Position numbers and translations under genes: made by a program. Positions 1 through 4,691 of a stretch of 6,815 nt of DNA are shown here, piece by piece. Positions within the stretch are counted from its first letter, which is position 1. Each line of letters opens with the position of its first letter. Source of the DNA: Elusimicrobiaceae bacterium (GTDB taxonomy: Bacteria > Elusimicrobiota > Elusimicrobia > Elusimicrobiales > Elusimicrobiaceae). The notes below the pieces were generated by a model, which was given only the letters and a program-made list of their open reading frames with translations, ran no database searches and was not told the DNA's origin. The DNA is taken from the NCBI GenBank assembly GCA_024405075.1, contig JAKSPG010000069.1, positions 1-6,815 on the forward strand, read 5' to 3'.

Positions 1-37
1 CCTAGTGGCCGTAGGAGTTCGCTTCAAACCTAAAAGC

Positions 38-70
38 CGTTTTTTTACGCCATAAAGGCATAAAAAAACG
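38..70 (-). repeat. Long AT-armed inverted repeat (hairpin) at the 3' end of the tRNA-Glu gene
   Basis: Arms 38-51 and 57-70 are complementary over 14 positions (one G-U type pair) around a 5-base loop. The outer part of the stem is a run of seven A-T pairs. The right arm overlaps the last bases of the tRNA-Glu acceptor stem and its discriminator. Read on the minus strand, the T-run comes before the hairpin and the A-run after it, the reverse of a normal intrinsic terminator. Only a short TTTT follows (32-35). It may still end the tRNA transcript or guide 3' processing, but that is inference. I see nothing recognisable in bases 1-37. Confidence 0.55.
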
Positions 71-140
71 CCTTCTATGAGAATCGAACTCCTCTTTTCG
101 GATTGAAAATCCGACGTCCTAACCGATAGACGAAGAAGGC
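69..140 (-). tRNA. tRNA-Glu (anticodon UUC)
   Basis: The minus strand folds into a complete cloverleaf of 72 nt. It has a 7-bp acceptor stem (GCCTTCT with AGAAGGC), a 4-bp D stem, an anticodon stem TCGGA/TCCGA with loop TTTTCAA (anticodon TTC, reading GAA/GAG), a 4-base variable loop and a T loop TTCGATT. The discriminator is G and CCA is not encoded (the next bases are TTT), so CCA must be added after transcription. The T stem AGGAG/CTCAT has one G-A mismatch at the 50-64 pair, where CTCCT would give a perfect stem. The gene lies 5 nt downstream of tRNA-Lys and is almost certainly in the same transcript. Confidence 0.95.
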
Positions 141-145
141 ATTCA

Positions 146-220
146 TGGTGCGCCCGGTGAGACTTGAACTCACGGCCCCCCGCTTAAAAGGCGGATGCTC
201 TACCACTGAGCTACGAGCGC
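146..220 (-). tRNA. tRNA-Lys (anticodon UUU)
   Basis: The minus strand gives a 75-nt cloverleaf. The acceptor stem is GCGCTCG/CGGGCGC (7 bp with one G-U), the D stem GCTC/GAGC, the anticodon stem TCCGC/GCGGG and the anticodon loop CTTTTAA (anticodon TTT, reading AAA/AAG). The variable loop has 5 bases, and the T arm is a perfect GTGAG/CTCAC around TTCAAGT. The discriminator A and terminal CCA are encoded (146-149), unlike in the neighbouring tRNA-Glu. It is the first tRNA of a two-tRNA transcript, with candidate promoters upstream at 269-298 and 340-368. Confidence 0.97.
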
Positions 221-268
221 AAAAAAAATTGTGGGCTTAATCCAACATCGGCTAAACCCGACCTAATT

Positions 269-298
269 ATTATATCAAAAATCAATGCGTATGTACAA
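269..298 (-). promoter_or_regulatory. Candidate proximal promoter for the tRNA-Lys/tRNA-Glu transcript
   Basis: On the minus strand there is a -10 TATAAT (269-274) and an imperfect -35 TTGTAC (293-298), separated by 18 bases. Transcription would start near 262, about 40 nt before tRNA-Lys. The leader contains a small inverted repeat (TCGG...CCGA). The -10 is a consensus match and the -35 matches in four of six positions. It could be the second of two tandem promoters or a chance match in an AT-rich stretch. Confidence 0.45.
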
Positions 299-339
299 CT
301 TTTTTGGGAGAAGCTCCCCGGTTGTCTTACGGATAATTT

Positions 340-368
340 ATTATAGCAGTTTTATGGAAGTCCGTCAA
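340..368 (-). promoter_or_regulatory. Strong sigma-70-type promoter reading toward the tRNA genes
   Basis: On the minus strand there is a -35 TTGACG (363-368), a 17-base spacer and a consensus -10 TATAAT (340-345) preceded by TG one base upstream (extended -10). Predicted start is near 333, about 110 nt before tRNA-Lys. No minus-strand protein gene follows, so the tRNA pair is the natural target. The leader includes a GGGAG/CTCCC hairpin (306-318) nested in an outer ACAAC/GTTGT pair (295-299 with 321-325). Confidence 0.65.
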
Positions 369-382
369 AAGAATTTGCAACT

Positions 383-405
383 TGTGTCTAAAATTGTTTG
401 ACACA
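383..405. promoter_or_regulatory. Inverted repeat overlapping the ridA -35, possible operator
   Basis: TGTGTC (383-388) and GACACA (400-405) form an inverted repeat with an 11-base AT-rich spacer. The right half lies on top of the ridA -35 box, and the whole element sits between two divergent promoters. Position and symmetry fit a repressor site, but a six-base match can be chance and no matching regulator is present in the window. Confidence 0.3.
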
Positions 406-427
406 CAGCCGTCGCCCTTGCTACCAT
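398..427 (+). promoter_or_regulatory. Promoter of the ridA-malQ operon
   Basis: A consensus -35 TTGACA (398-403) is followed after 18 bases by TACCAT (422-427), matching the -10 consensus in four of six positions. Transcription would start near 434 and leave a leader of about 33 nt with the ridA ribosome binding site. The same -35/-10 pair (TTGACA with TACCAT) recurs at the right edge of the window, which adds some support. Confidence 0.6.
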
Positions 428-466
428 ATAAAAAACGGGCCTTTGGCTCTACGAAGGGATATAATT

Positions 467-847
467 ATGATGAAAAAAGTGATGAAGTCTGTTCCGGCAC
501 CGAAACTCAACAGTTGCTATTCGCAAGCAGTGGAAACCGGCGGTTTTGTTTTTATCTCGGGGACGTTACCCATAGACCCGGTAACCGGGGAAATTTTCAA
601 TGGAGACGTGCGCGTACAAACTGAACTAATTTTAAACAATTTGGAAAATATTCTCAAAGAAATGGGTTGCACGCTTAAAAACGTGGTCAAAACCACGGTG
701 TTTATGACGGACTTAACGCAATTTGCGGAAATGAACGCGGTGTACAGTTCGTTCTTTGAGAACAATCCGCCCGCCCGCACGACGGTGCAAGTAGCGGCCT
801 TAGCCAAAGGCAGTGCGGTGGAAATAGAAGCCATTGCCAAAAAATAA
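467..847 (+). CDS. ridA: RidA/YjgF family 2-iminobutanoate/2-iminopropanoate deaminase
   Basis: RidA hydrolyses reactive enamine/imine intermediates made by PLP enzymes such as threonine dehydratase, protecting other PLP enzymes in the cytoplasm. The 126-residue product has the family's normal length and landmarks: CYSQAV near 17-22, SGTLPIDPVTGE at 31-42, NVVKTTVFMTDL at 72-83, PPARTTVQVA at 101-110 with the substrate-carboxylate arginine R104, and VEIEAIA at 118-124. The usual GPYSQA is SCYSQA here. I chose ATG 467 because GAAGGGA (453-459) lies 7 nt upstream. A longer in-frame reading from TTG 398 would start inside the promoter and add residues the family lacks. A second ATG at 470 is possible. 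malQ starts 3 nt after the stop codon. RidA function is well established for the family, and the physiological substrate here is inferred. Confidence 0.93.
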   Translation: MMKKVMKSVPAPKLNSCYSQAVETGGFVFISGTLPIDPVTGEIFNGDVRVQTELILNNLENILKEMGCTLKNVVKTTVFMTDLTQFAEMNAVYSSFFENNPPARTTVQVAALAKGSAVEIEAIAKK

Positions 848-850
848 TTT

Positions 851-2425
851 ATGACGACGATTCAAGATCAATTGCTTTCTTCCCGCGTAAGCGGCATTTT
901 AATGCCGCTAAGTGCCATGAAAACCGACCAGGACTGGGGCGTGGGAGACTTTGGCGGATTGAAAGAGTGGGCTGAGTTTTTGGCGTCGCAGGGGGTGAAA
1001 ATTCTGCAAATTTTACCGTTGCAGGAAACGGCTCCCGGCATTACGTGCCCGTACGCGGCGATGTCTTCATTCGCTACGGACCCGGTATACGTAAATATTG
1101 AAGCCGTGGAAGATATTCAACAAAGCCCACAGGCTCAACAATTTATTGACTCGCTACGCCCACAGTTAAATTTGCGGAAAGAATCGCGCAAGGTACAATT
1201 TTTTGCTATCAAGCAAGCTAAAATGCAGGCGTTGTGGTTGGGGTATAAGACCTTTTTAACCAACGAGCAGAGCACGCGCTCGGCCCGCTTTTTGGCTTTT
1301 GAAGCTTATCAAAGCGCCCAGGCCGGTTGGTTGCGTAGTTATGCTATATTTCGGGCTCTAAAAGAATTTTATAAGTGGCAAACCTGGCAAGTCTGGCCGC
1401 GGGAACTGCGTCAGCACCAGGCGGATGCGGTACTTTCGTTTGAAGCCGAATATAAAGAGTACGTTCAGTTTTTTGCATATGTTCAGTGGATTTTGGACGG
1501 TCAGTTGCGCCAAGCCCAGGCCGTGGCTGCCAGTCGCGGGTTGCTTATTTTTGGCGATATCCCGTTTGGAACTAATTTAGACAGTGCCGAAGTGTGGGCC
1601 GAGCAGGAAAATTACCGCCTGGGTTGGGAAATCGGCGCGCCGGCGGACCAATTTTCCAAAGGTGGGCAAAAGTGGGGGTTGCCGGCTTACGATTGGGTAT
1701 ACCAGCACCAACACAATTTGGATTTATGGCGGCGCAAAATCCGCCGTATGACGGAGTTATATGACGTGTTCCGGTTGGACCATTTGGTGGGATTTTTCCG
1801 CACGTATGTGTTTGGACCGGAGGATAGCGTAGGCGCTTTTGATGTAGAAGGTGAACAAAACCAAATTGACCGCGGTTATGCATTTTTACGCATGGTGTTA
1901 GACGAAGCCCGCGGCAAATTAGCTGTAGGGGAAGACCTGGGCGTTATCCCTAATTACGTGCGGCGTATGCTGGTAGATTTGCGTATTCCCGGGTATAAGG
2001 TGTTGCGTTGGGAGCGCGAGGACAACGGCTATTATCGCGAGCCGCGCAGCTACCCCGTTGTTTCGCTGGCTACCACTTCCACCCACGATACGGAAACCCT
2101 GCGCGGCTGGTGGGAAACCATGGACCAGCACGAACGAGCCAATATATGGGAAATGATTTCCGCCCAGAAAACAGATGGACAAGTGCCGTGGAATAAGGAT
2201 ACGCAACGCGCCATTTTGCGCCGGGTGTTGGGGTCTTCATCGGCAATTGTGATGTTCTCGTGGCAAGATATTATCGGCACGACGGACCGTGTTAATACGC
2301 CGGGAACGGTTAGCGAAGATAACTGGACCTACCGCAGTAATTATACCCCGGCCGAAGCGGCCCATGTATACGAGGCACAATGGGCTATGTTGCGCGAATT
2401 GCTTAAAGAAACAAACCGCGCGTAA
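851..2425 (+). CDS. malQ: 4-alpha-glucanotransferase (amylomaltase, GH77)
   Basis: This cytoplasmic enzyme transfers alpha-1,4-glucan segments between maltodextrins and releases glucose, in maltodextrin or glycogen breakdown. The 524-residue length fits the short bacterial amylomaltase type (about 500 residues) without the N-terminal extension of E. coli MalQ. The start has the GH77 pattern RVSGILMPLSAM, then WGVGDFGGL. Later come GDIPFGTNLDSAEVWA, GAPADQFSKGGQKWG and the three catalytic acids: nucleophile D310 in FRLDHLVG, acid/base E361 in GEDLGV and D413 in STHDTE. The ATG lies 3 nt past the ridA stop with no recognisable Shine-Dalgarno sequence, so translation probably depends on ribosomes terminating on ridA. 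A bidirectional terminator follows about 25 nt after the stop. The family call is secure, and the link with RidA is positional only. Confidence 0.95.
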   Translation: MTTIQDQLLSSRVSGILMPLSAMKTDQDWGVGDFGGLKEWAEFLASQGVKILQILPLQETAPGITCPYAAMSSFATDPVYVNIEAVEDIQQSPQAQQFIDSLRPQLNLRKESRKVQFFAIKQAKMQALWLGYKTFLTNEQSTRSARFLAFEAYQSAQAGWLRSYAIFRALKEFYKWQTWQVWPRELRQHQADAVLSFEAEYKEYVQFFAYVQWILDGQLRQAQAVAASRGLLIFGDIPFGTNLDSAEVWAEQENYRLGWEIGAPADQFSKGGQKWGLPAYDWVYQHQHNLDLWRRKIRRMTELYDVFRLDHLVGFFRTYVFGPEDSVGAFDVEGEQNQIDRGYAFLRMVLDEARGKLAVGEDLGVIPNYVRRMLVDLRIPGYKVLRWEREDNGYYREPRSYPVVSLATTSTHDTETLRGWWETMDQHERANIWEMISAQKTDGQVPWNKDTQRAILRRVLGSSSAIVMFSWQDIIGTTDRVNTPGTVSEDNWTYRSNYTPAEAAHVYEAQWAMLRELLKETNRA

Positions 2426-2447
2426 CTTAAACTTATTTTTACAACAC

Positions 2448-2483
2448 AAAAAATCCCCGGTCTTAAGGACCGGGGATTTTTTT
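2448..2483. terminator. Bidirectional intrinsic terminator between malQ and the convergent gene
   Basis: The core stem CCCCGGTC (2455-2462) pairs perfectly with GACCGGGG (2468-2475) around loop TTAAG, and an A/T pair extends it. Six As lie on the left (2448-2453) and seven Ts on the right (2477-2483), so it works as a Rho-independent terminator in both directions. It ends the ridA-malQ transcript and the minus-strand transcript whose last stop codon is at 2495-2497. Confidence 0.95.
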
Positions 2484-2494
2484 GTGAAGGAAAG

Positions 2495-2983
2495 TTACTT
2501 GGCGGCGGGGGCCGCTTCGGCCTCTTGCAAAGTGGCGTCTGTTGTTTCGTCGGTTGTCGGCGGGAATAATTCCTGCGCCAGTTTTTCCACGCGCTCGCGG
2601 GTGCGGTTGTATTCGTTGGTGGCTTGGGTAAGCTGGGCGGTGGGGCGGTTGTCCTCGTTATTTTTGGCCAGCTCCAGCGCGAGTACCGTTTTTTTCAACT
2701 CAAATTCTTCCATAGCCAAGCGCAAGCGAATGCGGTTGACAAGCGTTTCTTTTTCCGCGCTGACTACGGCCGGGCAGGAATCCAACGCCTGCATGAGTAG
2801 TTCCAAATCTTGTTGGGCTTGTTCGCGCGAGAGCGTTTGAAGGACGGGAAAGTCAGTCGGTAAATCGGGCACGGCCACGGCGGAGGCAAGTGACGTATCG
2901 CGTGTGGGTAAAAAATTGTTACCCACCAACATTCCGCCCACAAACAATAGGGCCATGGTAAAAACATATAATACGTAACGCAT
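2495..2983 (-). CDS. Small membrane-anchored protein with predicted coiled coil, function unknown
   Basis: I do not recognise a family for this 162-residue protein. Residues 3-21 are a hydrophobic helix (VLYVFTMALLFVGGMLVG) after MRY, a signal anchor or uncleaved signal sequence that would place the rest in the periplasm. A Pro-rich linker (39-47) follows. Residues about 52-138 are charged, helix-favouring and rich in Leu, Glu, Lys and Gln, with likely coiled-coil heptads. The tail (141-162) is low complexity in Thr, Glu, Ala and Pro. The single cysteine (C70) could form an intermolecular disulfide. The heavy-metal resistance/CpxP/Spy-type periplasmic helical proteins have a similar plan, but I see no diagnostic motif. 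No Shine-Dalgarno is present, and an extended -10 immediately upstream predicts a nearly leaderless message. The gene lies 35 bp downstream of the deaminase gene. Confidence 0.82.
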   Translation of the reverse strand: MRYVLYVFTMALLFVGGMLVGNNFLPTRDTSLASAVAVPDLPTDFPVLQTLSREQAQQDLELLMQALDSCPAVVSAEKETLVNRIRLRLAMEEFELKKTVLALELAKNNEDNRPTAQLTQATNEYNRTRERVEKLAQELFPPTTDETTDATLQEAEAAPAAK

Positions 2984-2990
2984 CAGCTAT

Positions 2991-2999
2991 ATTTTATCA
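2991..2999 (-). promoter_or_regulatory. Extended -10 promoter giving a nearly leaderless transcript
   Basis: On the minus strand TGATAAAAT (TG, one base, then -10 TAAAAT at 2991-2996) lies directly before the start codon. Six bases separate the -10 from position 2984, the expected +1, and the ATG begins at 2983. No convincing -35 is visible. The promoter sits in the 35-bp gap after the deaminase stop, so the small gene can be transcribed independently. Confidence 0.5.
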
Positions 3000-3018
3000 A
3001 AAATCCGGCTTATCTGTT

Positions 3019-3558
3019 TTAACGTGAGGGCCTGTATATTTTATGTCCTTTTGCTACATAGGCGGCCAGAACTTCTTCACCGACTTGCGGTTCAATGTTT
3101 CCGTAAACGGTAATGCCGCGTTTTTTAAATTCGTCTTGCCAATTGGGCTTAAAACCTTCGTCAAACCCGGTGATTTCTTCCACCCGTTTGGAAGGAACCC
3201 CGTAGTATATTTGGCGAATGCCCGACCACATAATCCCGCCCAAACACATTAAACACGGCTCGGTTGTTACGTACAAGGCAAGGCGGTGTGGGGCTAAATC
3301 GTAGGTATGTAGTTTTTCTTCTGCCAGCCGAATTGCGTTCATTTCCGCGTGGCAGTGGCTGCAATTTTCGTGCACGACCGAGTTGGCCGCTTTAGCAATA
3401 AGATTTCCTTTTTCGTCGTAAATAGCGGCCAAAAACGGGCCGGAGCCTTTGACAATGCGTGTTTTTAATTCTTCTTGCAATGCCAGAATAATTTGGGCAG
3501 CTTGTCGTAATTGGGCCGGGTTTATCGGTTCGTTAGCAATAATGTTGGAAAGCATCAT
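3019..3558 (-). CDS. Zinc-dependent nucleobase/nucleoside deaminase (cytidine deaminase superfamily, GuaD/TadA-like)
   Basis: The 179-residue cytoplasmic protein has the superfamily's zinc site: HAEMNAI (70-76) with ligand H70 and catalytic E72, and PCLMC (101-105) with ligands C102 and C105. LYVTTEPCLMCLGGIMWSGI (95-114) followed by IYYGVPSKRVEEITGFDEGF (117-136) resembles guanine deaminase GuaD more than the tRNA deaminase TadA, which normally has an FGA.D motif there. The enzyme would deaminate a purine or pyrimidine base in salvage. The exact substrate (guanine, isocytosine or another base) cannot be fixed from sequence. An N-terminal helical stretch of about 35 residues precedes the core. 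AGGAGG (3564-3569) lies 5 nt before ATG 3558 and 8 nt before the adjacent ATG 3555, so either may be the start. The gene diverges from the TSCPD gene with 82 bp between. Confidence 0.88.
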   Translation of the reverse strand: MMLSNIIANEPINPAQLRQAAQIILALQEELKTRIVKGSGPFLAAIYDEKGNLIAKAANSVVHENCSHCHAEMNAIRLAEEKLHTYDLAPHRLALYVTTEPCLMCLGGIMWSGIRQIYYGVPSKRVEEITGFDEGFKPNWQDEFKKRGITVYGNIEPQVGEEVLAAYVAKGHKIYRPSR

Positions 3559-3563
3559 ACGTT

Positions 3564-3569
3564 CCTCCT
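3564..3569 (-). promoter_or_regulatory. Strong Shine-Dalgarno of the deaminase gene
   Basis: AGGAGG on the minus strand is a perfect anti-16S match. Its spacing (5 nt to the first ATG, 8 nt to the second) slightly favours the second ATG at 3553-3555, which would shorten the protein by one residue. I could not assign a convincing promoter upstream. TATAAT on the minus strand at 3611-3616 lacks a matching -35. Confidence 0.75.
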
Positions 3570-3603
3570 GCTGGTATTGTACAAAAACAACTTCATTTGA
3601 ACT

Positions 3604-3612
3604 TGATATAAT
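3604..3612 (+). promoter_or_regulatory. Extended -10 promoter of the TSCPD gene
   Basis: TGATATAAT fits the extended -10 pattern TGnTATAAT exactly. Transcription would start near 3619, leaving a leader of about 22 nt that carries the ribosome binding site. No good -35 is seen, which extended -10 promoters can tolerate. TATAAT also occurs on the other strand in this AT-rich divergent region, so the two promoters may overlap. Confidence 0.55.
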
Positions 3613-3640
3613 TATACTATCTTATTTGTAGGGAGGATAT

Positions 3641-3895
3641 ATGGCTTGTTTTTCATTTCGTACACAAGGGGTATGCTCGCAGGAAGTTTCGTTTGAGTTG
3701 GACGAACAAGGCCATGTGCATAACGTGCAATTTGTGGGCGGTTGCCCGGGCAATTTGACGGCCATTAGTAAACTGGTAGAAGGGGCGAATGCCAAGCAGG
3801 TGGCTACGTTGCTCAAAGGTAATGACTGCGGTGGCAAAGGCACTTCGTGCGCCGATCAATTGGCCTGTGCGTTGGAAAAAGCGTTAGCGAAATAG
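3641..3895 (+). CDS. TSCPD domain-containing small protein (TIGR03905-like)
   Basis: The 84-residue cytoplasmic protein is a stand-alone copy of the domain also found at the C-terminus of B12-dependent ribonucleotide reductase. The family pattern is clear: GVCS (10-13), FVGGCPGN (31-38), LVEGANAKQV (45-54), C63, then TSCADQLACAL (68-78). Conserved cysteines C12, C35, C63 and C70 are present and could bind a metal or act in redox chemistry. The eponymous TSCPD is TSCAD here (proline to alanine). The length matches complete stand-alone members, so it is not a ribonucleotide reductase fragment. GGGAGG (3631-3636) lies 4 nt before ATG, a short but usable spacing. It converges on the pilin-like gene with a 40-bp gap and no clear terminator. 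The molecular function of this family is not established. Confidence 0.9.
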   Translation: MACFSFRTQGVCSQEVSFELDEQGHVHNVQFVGGCPGNLTAISKLVEGANAKQVATLLKGNDCGGKGTSCADQLACALEKALAK

Positions 3896-3935
3896 AGGTG
3901 CTTACTGCTTTGCGGTTGTTTGTGCCGGGCAGGAG

Positions 3936-4451
3936 CTAAGGAATTTGGTAAGCGTGCATAAGGCAATTGTTGTCATATTGAACAGTTCGCACGAGTTCTC
4001 CTCCAAAGCTTTTGCACATGGCCAGTGCGGCCTGGTTAGTAGAACAAGCTAAACATTCTTGCCGGTTTGGGTAGGGTGAGTTGGTGTACCATTGGGCATA
4101 ACCGTATTGGAAATTCTTTTCGTATCCAAAATTGGCTTTGTGATCATGCTCATGAGCATCAATGATAAAGGCACCACAGCGCAAACGGTTTGCGGTAGCG
4201 GAACATTGTTTTAAATCCGTGTTGAACGTATCTATGAAATCTTCCCAGTTGTTTCCGCTCGGATAAGAACCGTTTGCCAAGTAGTACATTTCAAATTCGC
4301 TGGTATAATTACTGACCGCTTGGCGTATTTCGGAAAATCTTGCCTTTAATACAGCAGATTTATATTGCGGCAAGGCCACCGCCGCTAAAATACCGATAAT
4401 AAGAACAACAACTAATAACTCAATAAGCGTAAACGCTTGTTTATTTTTCAT
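3936..4451 (-). CDS. Type IV pilin-like protein (prepilin-type N-terminal methylation domain)
   Basis: The protein has a short prepilin leader, MKNKQA, then the conserved mature start FTLIELLVVVLIIG with glutamate at mature position 5 (E11). Prepilin peptidase should cleave after A6; alanine replaces the usual glycycine-type residue at -1. The hydrophobic helix runs to about residue 28 and continues as an amphipathic helix to about 58, followed by YYLANGSYPSG, a typical bridge into the globular domain. It would be inserted in the inner membrane and assembled into a type IV pilus or type II secretion pseudopilus. The 171-residue product has six cysteines after the helix (C83, C92, C133, C136, C146, C163), which suggests up to three disulfides, and a HEHDH cluster at 100-104. 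AAGGAGA (4458-4464) lies 6 nt before the ATG. The gene stands alone with its own promoter, a layout seen for dispersed pilin-like genes in Elusimicrobium. Major versus minor pilin cannot be decided. Confidence 0.93.
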   Translation of the reverse strand: MKNKQAFTLIELLVVVLIIGILAAVALPQYKSAVLKARFSEIRQAVSNYTSEFEMYYLANGSYPSGNNWEDFIDTFNTDLKQCSATANRLRCGAFIIDAHEHDHKANFGYEKNFQYGYAQWYTNSPYPNRQECLACSTNQAALAMCKSFGGELVRTVQYDNNCLMHAYQIP

Positions 4452-4472
4452 AGCAAATCTCCTTAATCAGAC

Positions 4473-4501
4473 TGTCATCGCGGACTTGATCCGGGATCTG
4501 C
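4473..4501. repeat. Possible dispersed palindromic repeat unit in the pilin leader
   Basis: TGTCATCGCGGACTTGATCC and the bases after it to 4501 strongly resemble the intergenic palindrome GTCATCCCGGACTTGATCC familiar from several bacterial genomes. The core is an imperfect stem (CGCGGA against TCCGGG, loop CTTGA, one mismatch). It lies in the 5' untranslated region of the pilin-like gene, 22 bp before its ATG. There is only one copy in this window, so repeat status rests on recalled similarity. Confidence 0.4.
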
Positions 4502-4578
4502 TCCTCTGTTGAAAATAGAAACAAAGGAAAGATTTCAAACCAAGTTTGGAACGACCTTATATATTTTGTTGCTCCTTT

Positions 4579-4606
4579 ATTATCGTTTTTTTTTTTGATA
4601 TGTCAA
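4579..4606 (-). promoter_or_regulatory. Promoter of the pilin-like gene with a homopolymer in its spacer
   Basis: On the minus strand a consensus -35 TTGACA (4601-4606) is followed by a 16-base spacer and -10 GATAAT (4579-4584). The spacer contains an uninterrupted run of 11 As (4586-4596). Predicted start is near 4572, which gives an unusually long leader of about 120 nt with the palindromic element inside. Changes in the run length would change the -35/-10 distance directly. Confidence 0.65.
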
Positions 4607-4626
4607 GCGGAATTTGCCGGGCTAAC

Positions 4627-4662
4627 AAAAATAAGCCCTTATTTGCTTGAGCAAATAAGGAC
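4627..4662 (-). terminator. Intrinsic terminator of the Omp85-family gene
   Basis: CCTTATTTGC (4637-4646) and GCAAATAAGG (4651-4660) form a perfect 10-bp stem with a 4-base loop. Read on the minus strand the stem is followed by GCTTATTTTTG, a U-rich tail at 4626-4634. It lies 30 bp past the stop of the minus-strand gene at 4692. The stem is AT-rich, so termination may be incomplete. It also separates that gene from the pilin promoter. Confidence 0.75.
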
Positions 4663-4691
4663 TAAAACCGTTGGAGGGAAGCCTGGTTGAT

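Noticed and set aside
1..37. Remnant of another tRNA at the left edge (an AGGAGTTCG stretch like the tRNA-Glu T arm)
   Set aside because: Only nine bases match, in the opposite orientation. No T stem or acceptor stem can be completed, so this is likely chance.
306..318. GGGAG/CTCCC hairpin next to a T-run, as a terminator
   Set aside because: The T-run precedes the stem on the plus strand and becomes an A-run after it on the minus strand, so it is not an intrinsic terminator in either direction.
460..465. TATAAT directly before the ridA ATG as a leaderless promoter
   Set aside because: The predicted start would fall inside the coding region, after ATG 467. A -35 and an extended TG are missing, and a ribosome binding site indicates a leader.
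398..466. N-terminal extension of the ridA reading frame from a TTG at 398
   Set aside because: It would begin inside the -35 box, has no ribosome binding site and adds residues absent from the family. ATG 467 has a good site.
2289..2840. 183-codon plus-strand open frame across the end of malQ and the convergent gene
   Set aside because: It runs through the bidirectional terminator and lies antisense to a gene with a signal anchor and its own promoter. Its product has low-complexity Ser/Val composition typical of an antisense shadow.
3641..3895. Fragment of a B12-dependent ribonucleotide reductase
   Set aside because: The frame has its own promoter, ribosome binding site and stop, and its length equals complete stand-alone TSCPD proteins.
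3896..3935. Terminator between the convergent TSCPD and pilin-like genes
   Set aside because: I find no stem followed by a T-run in these 40 bases on either strand, so none is annotated.
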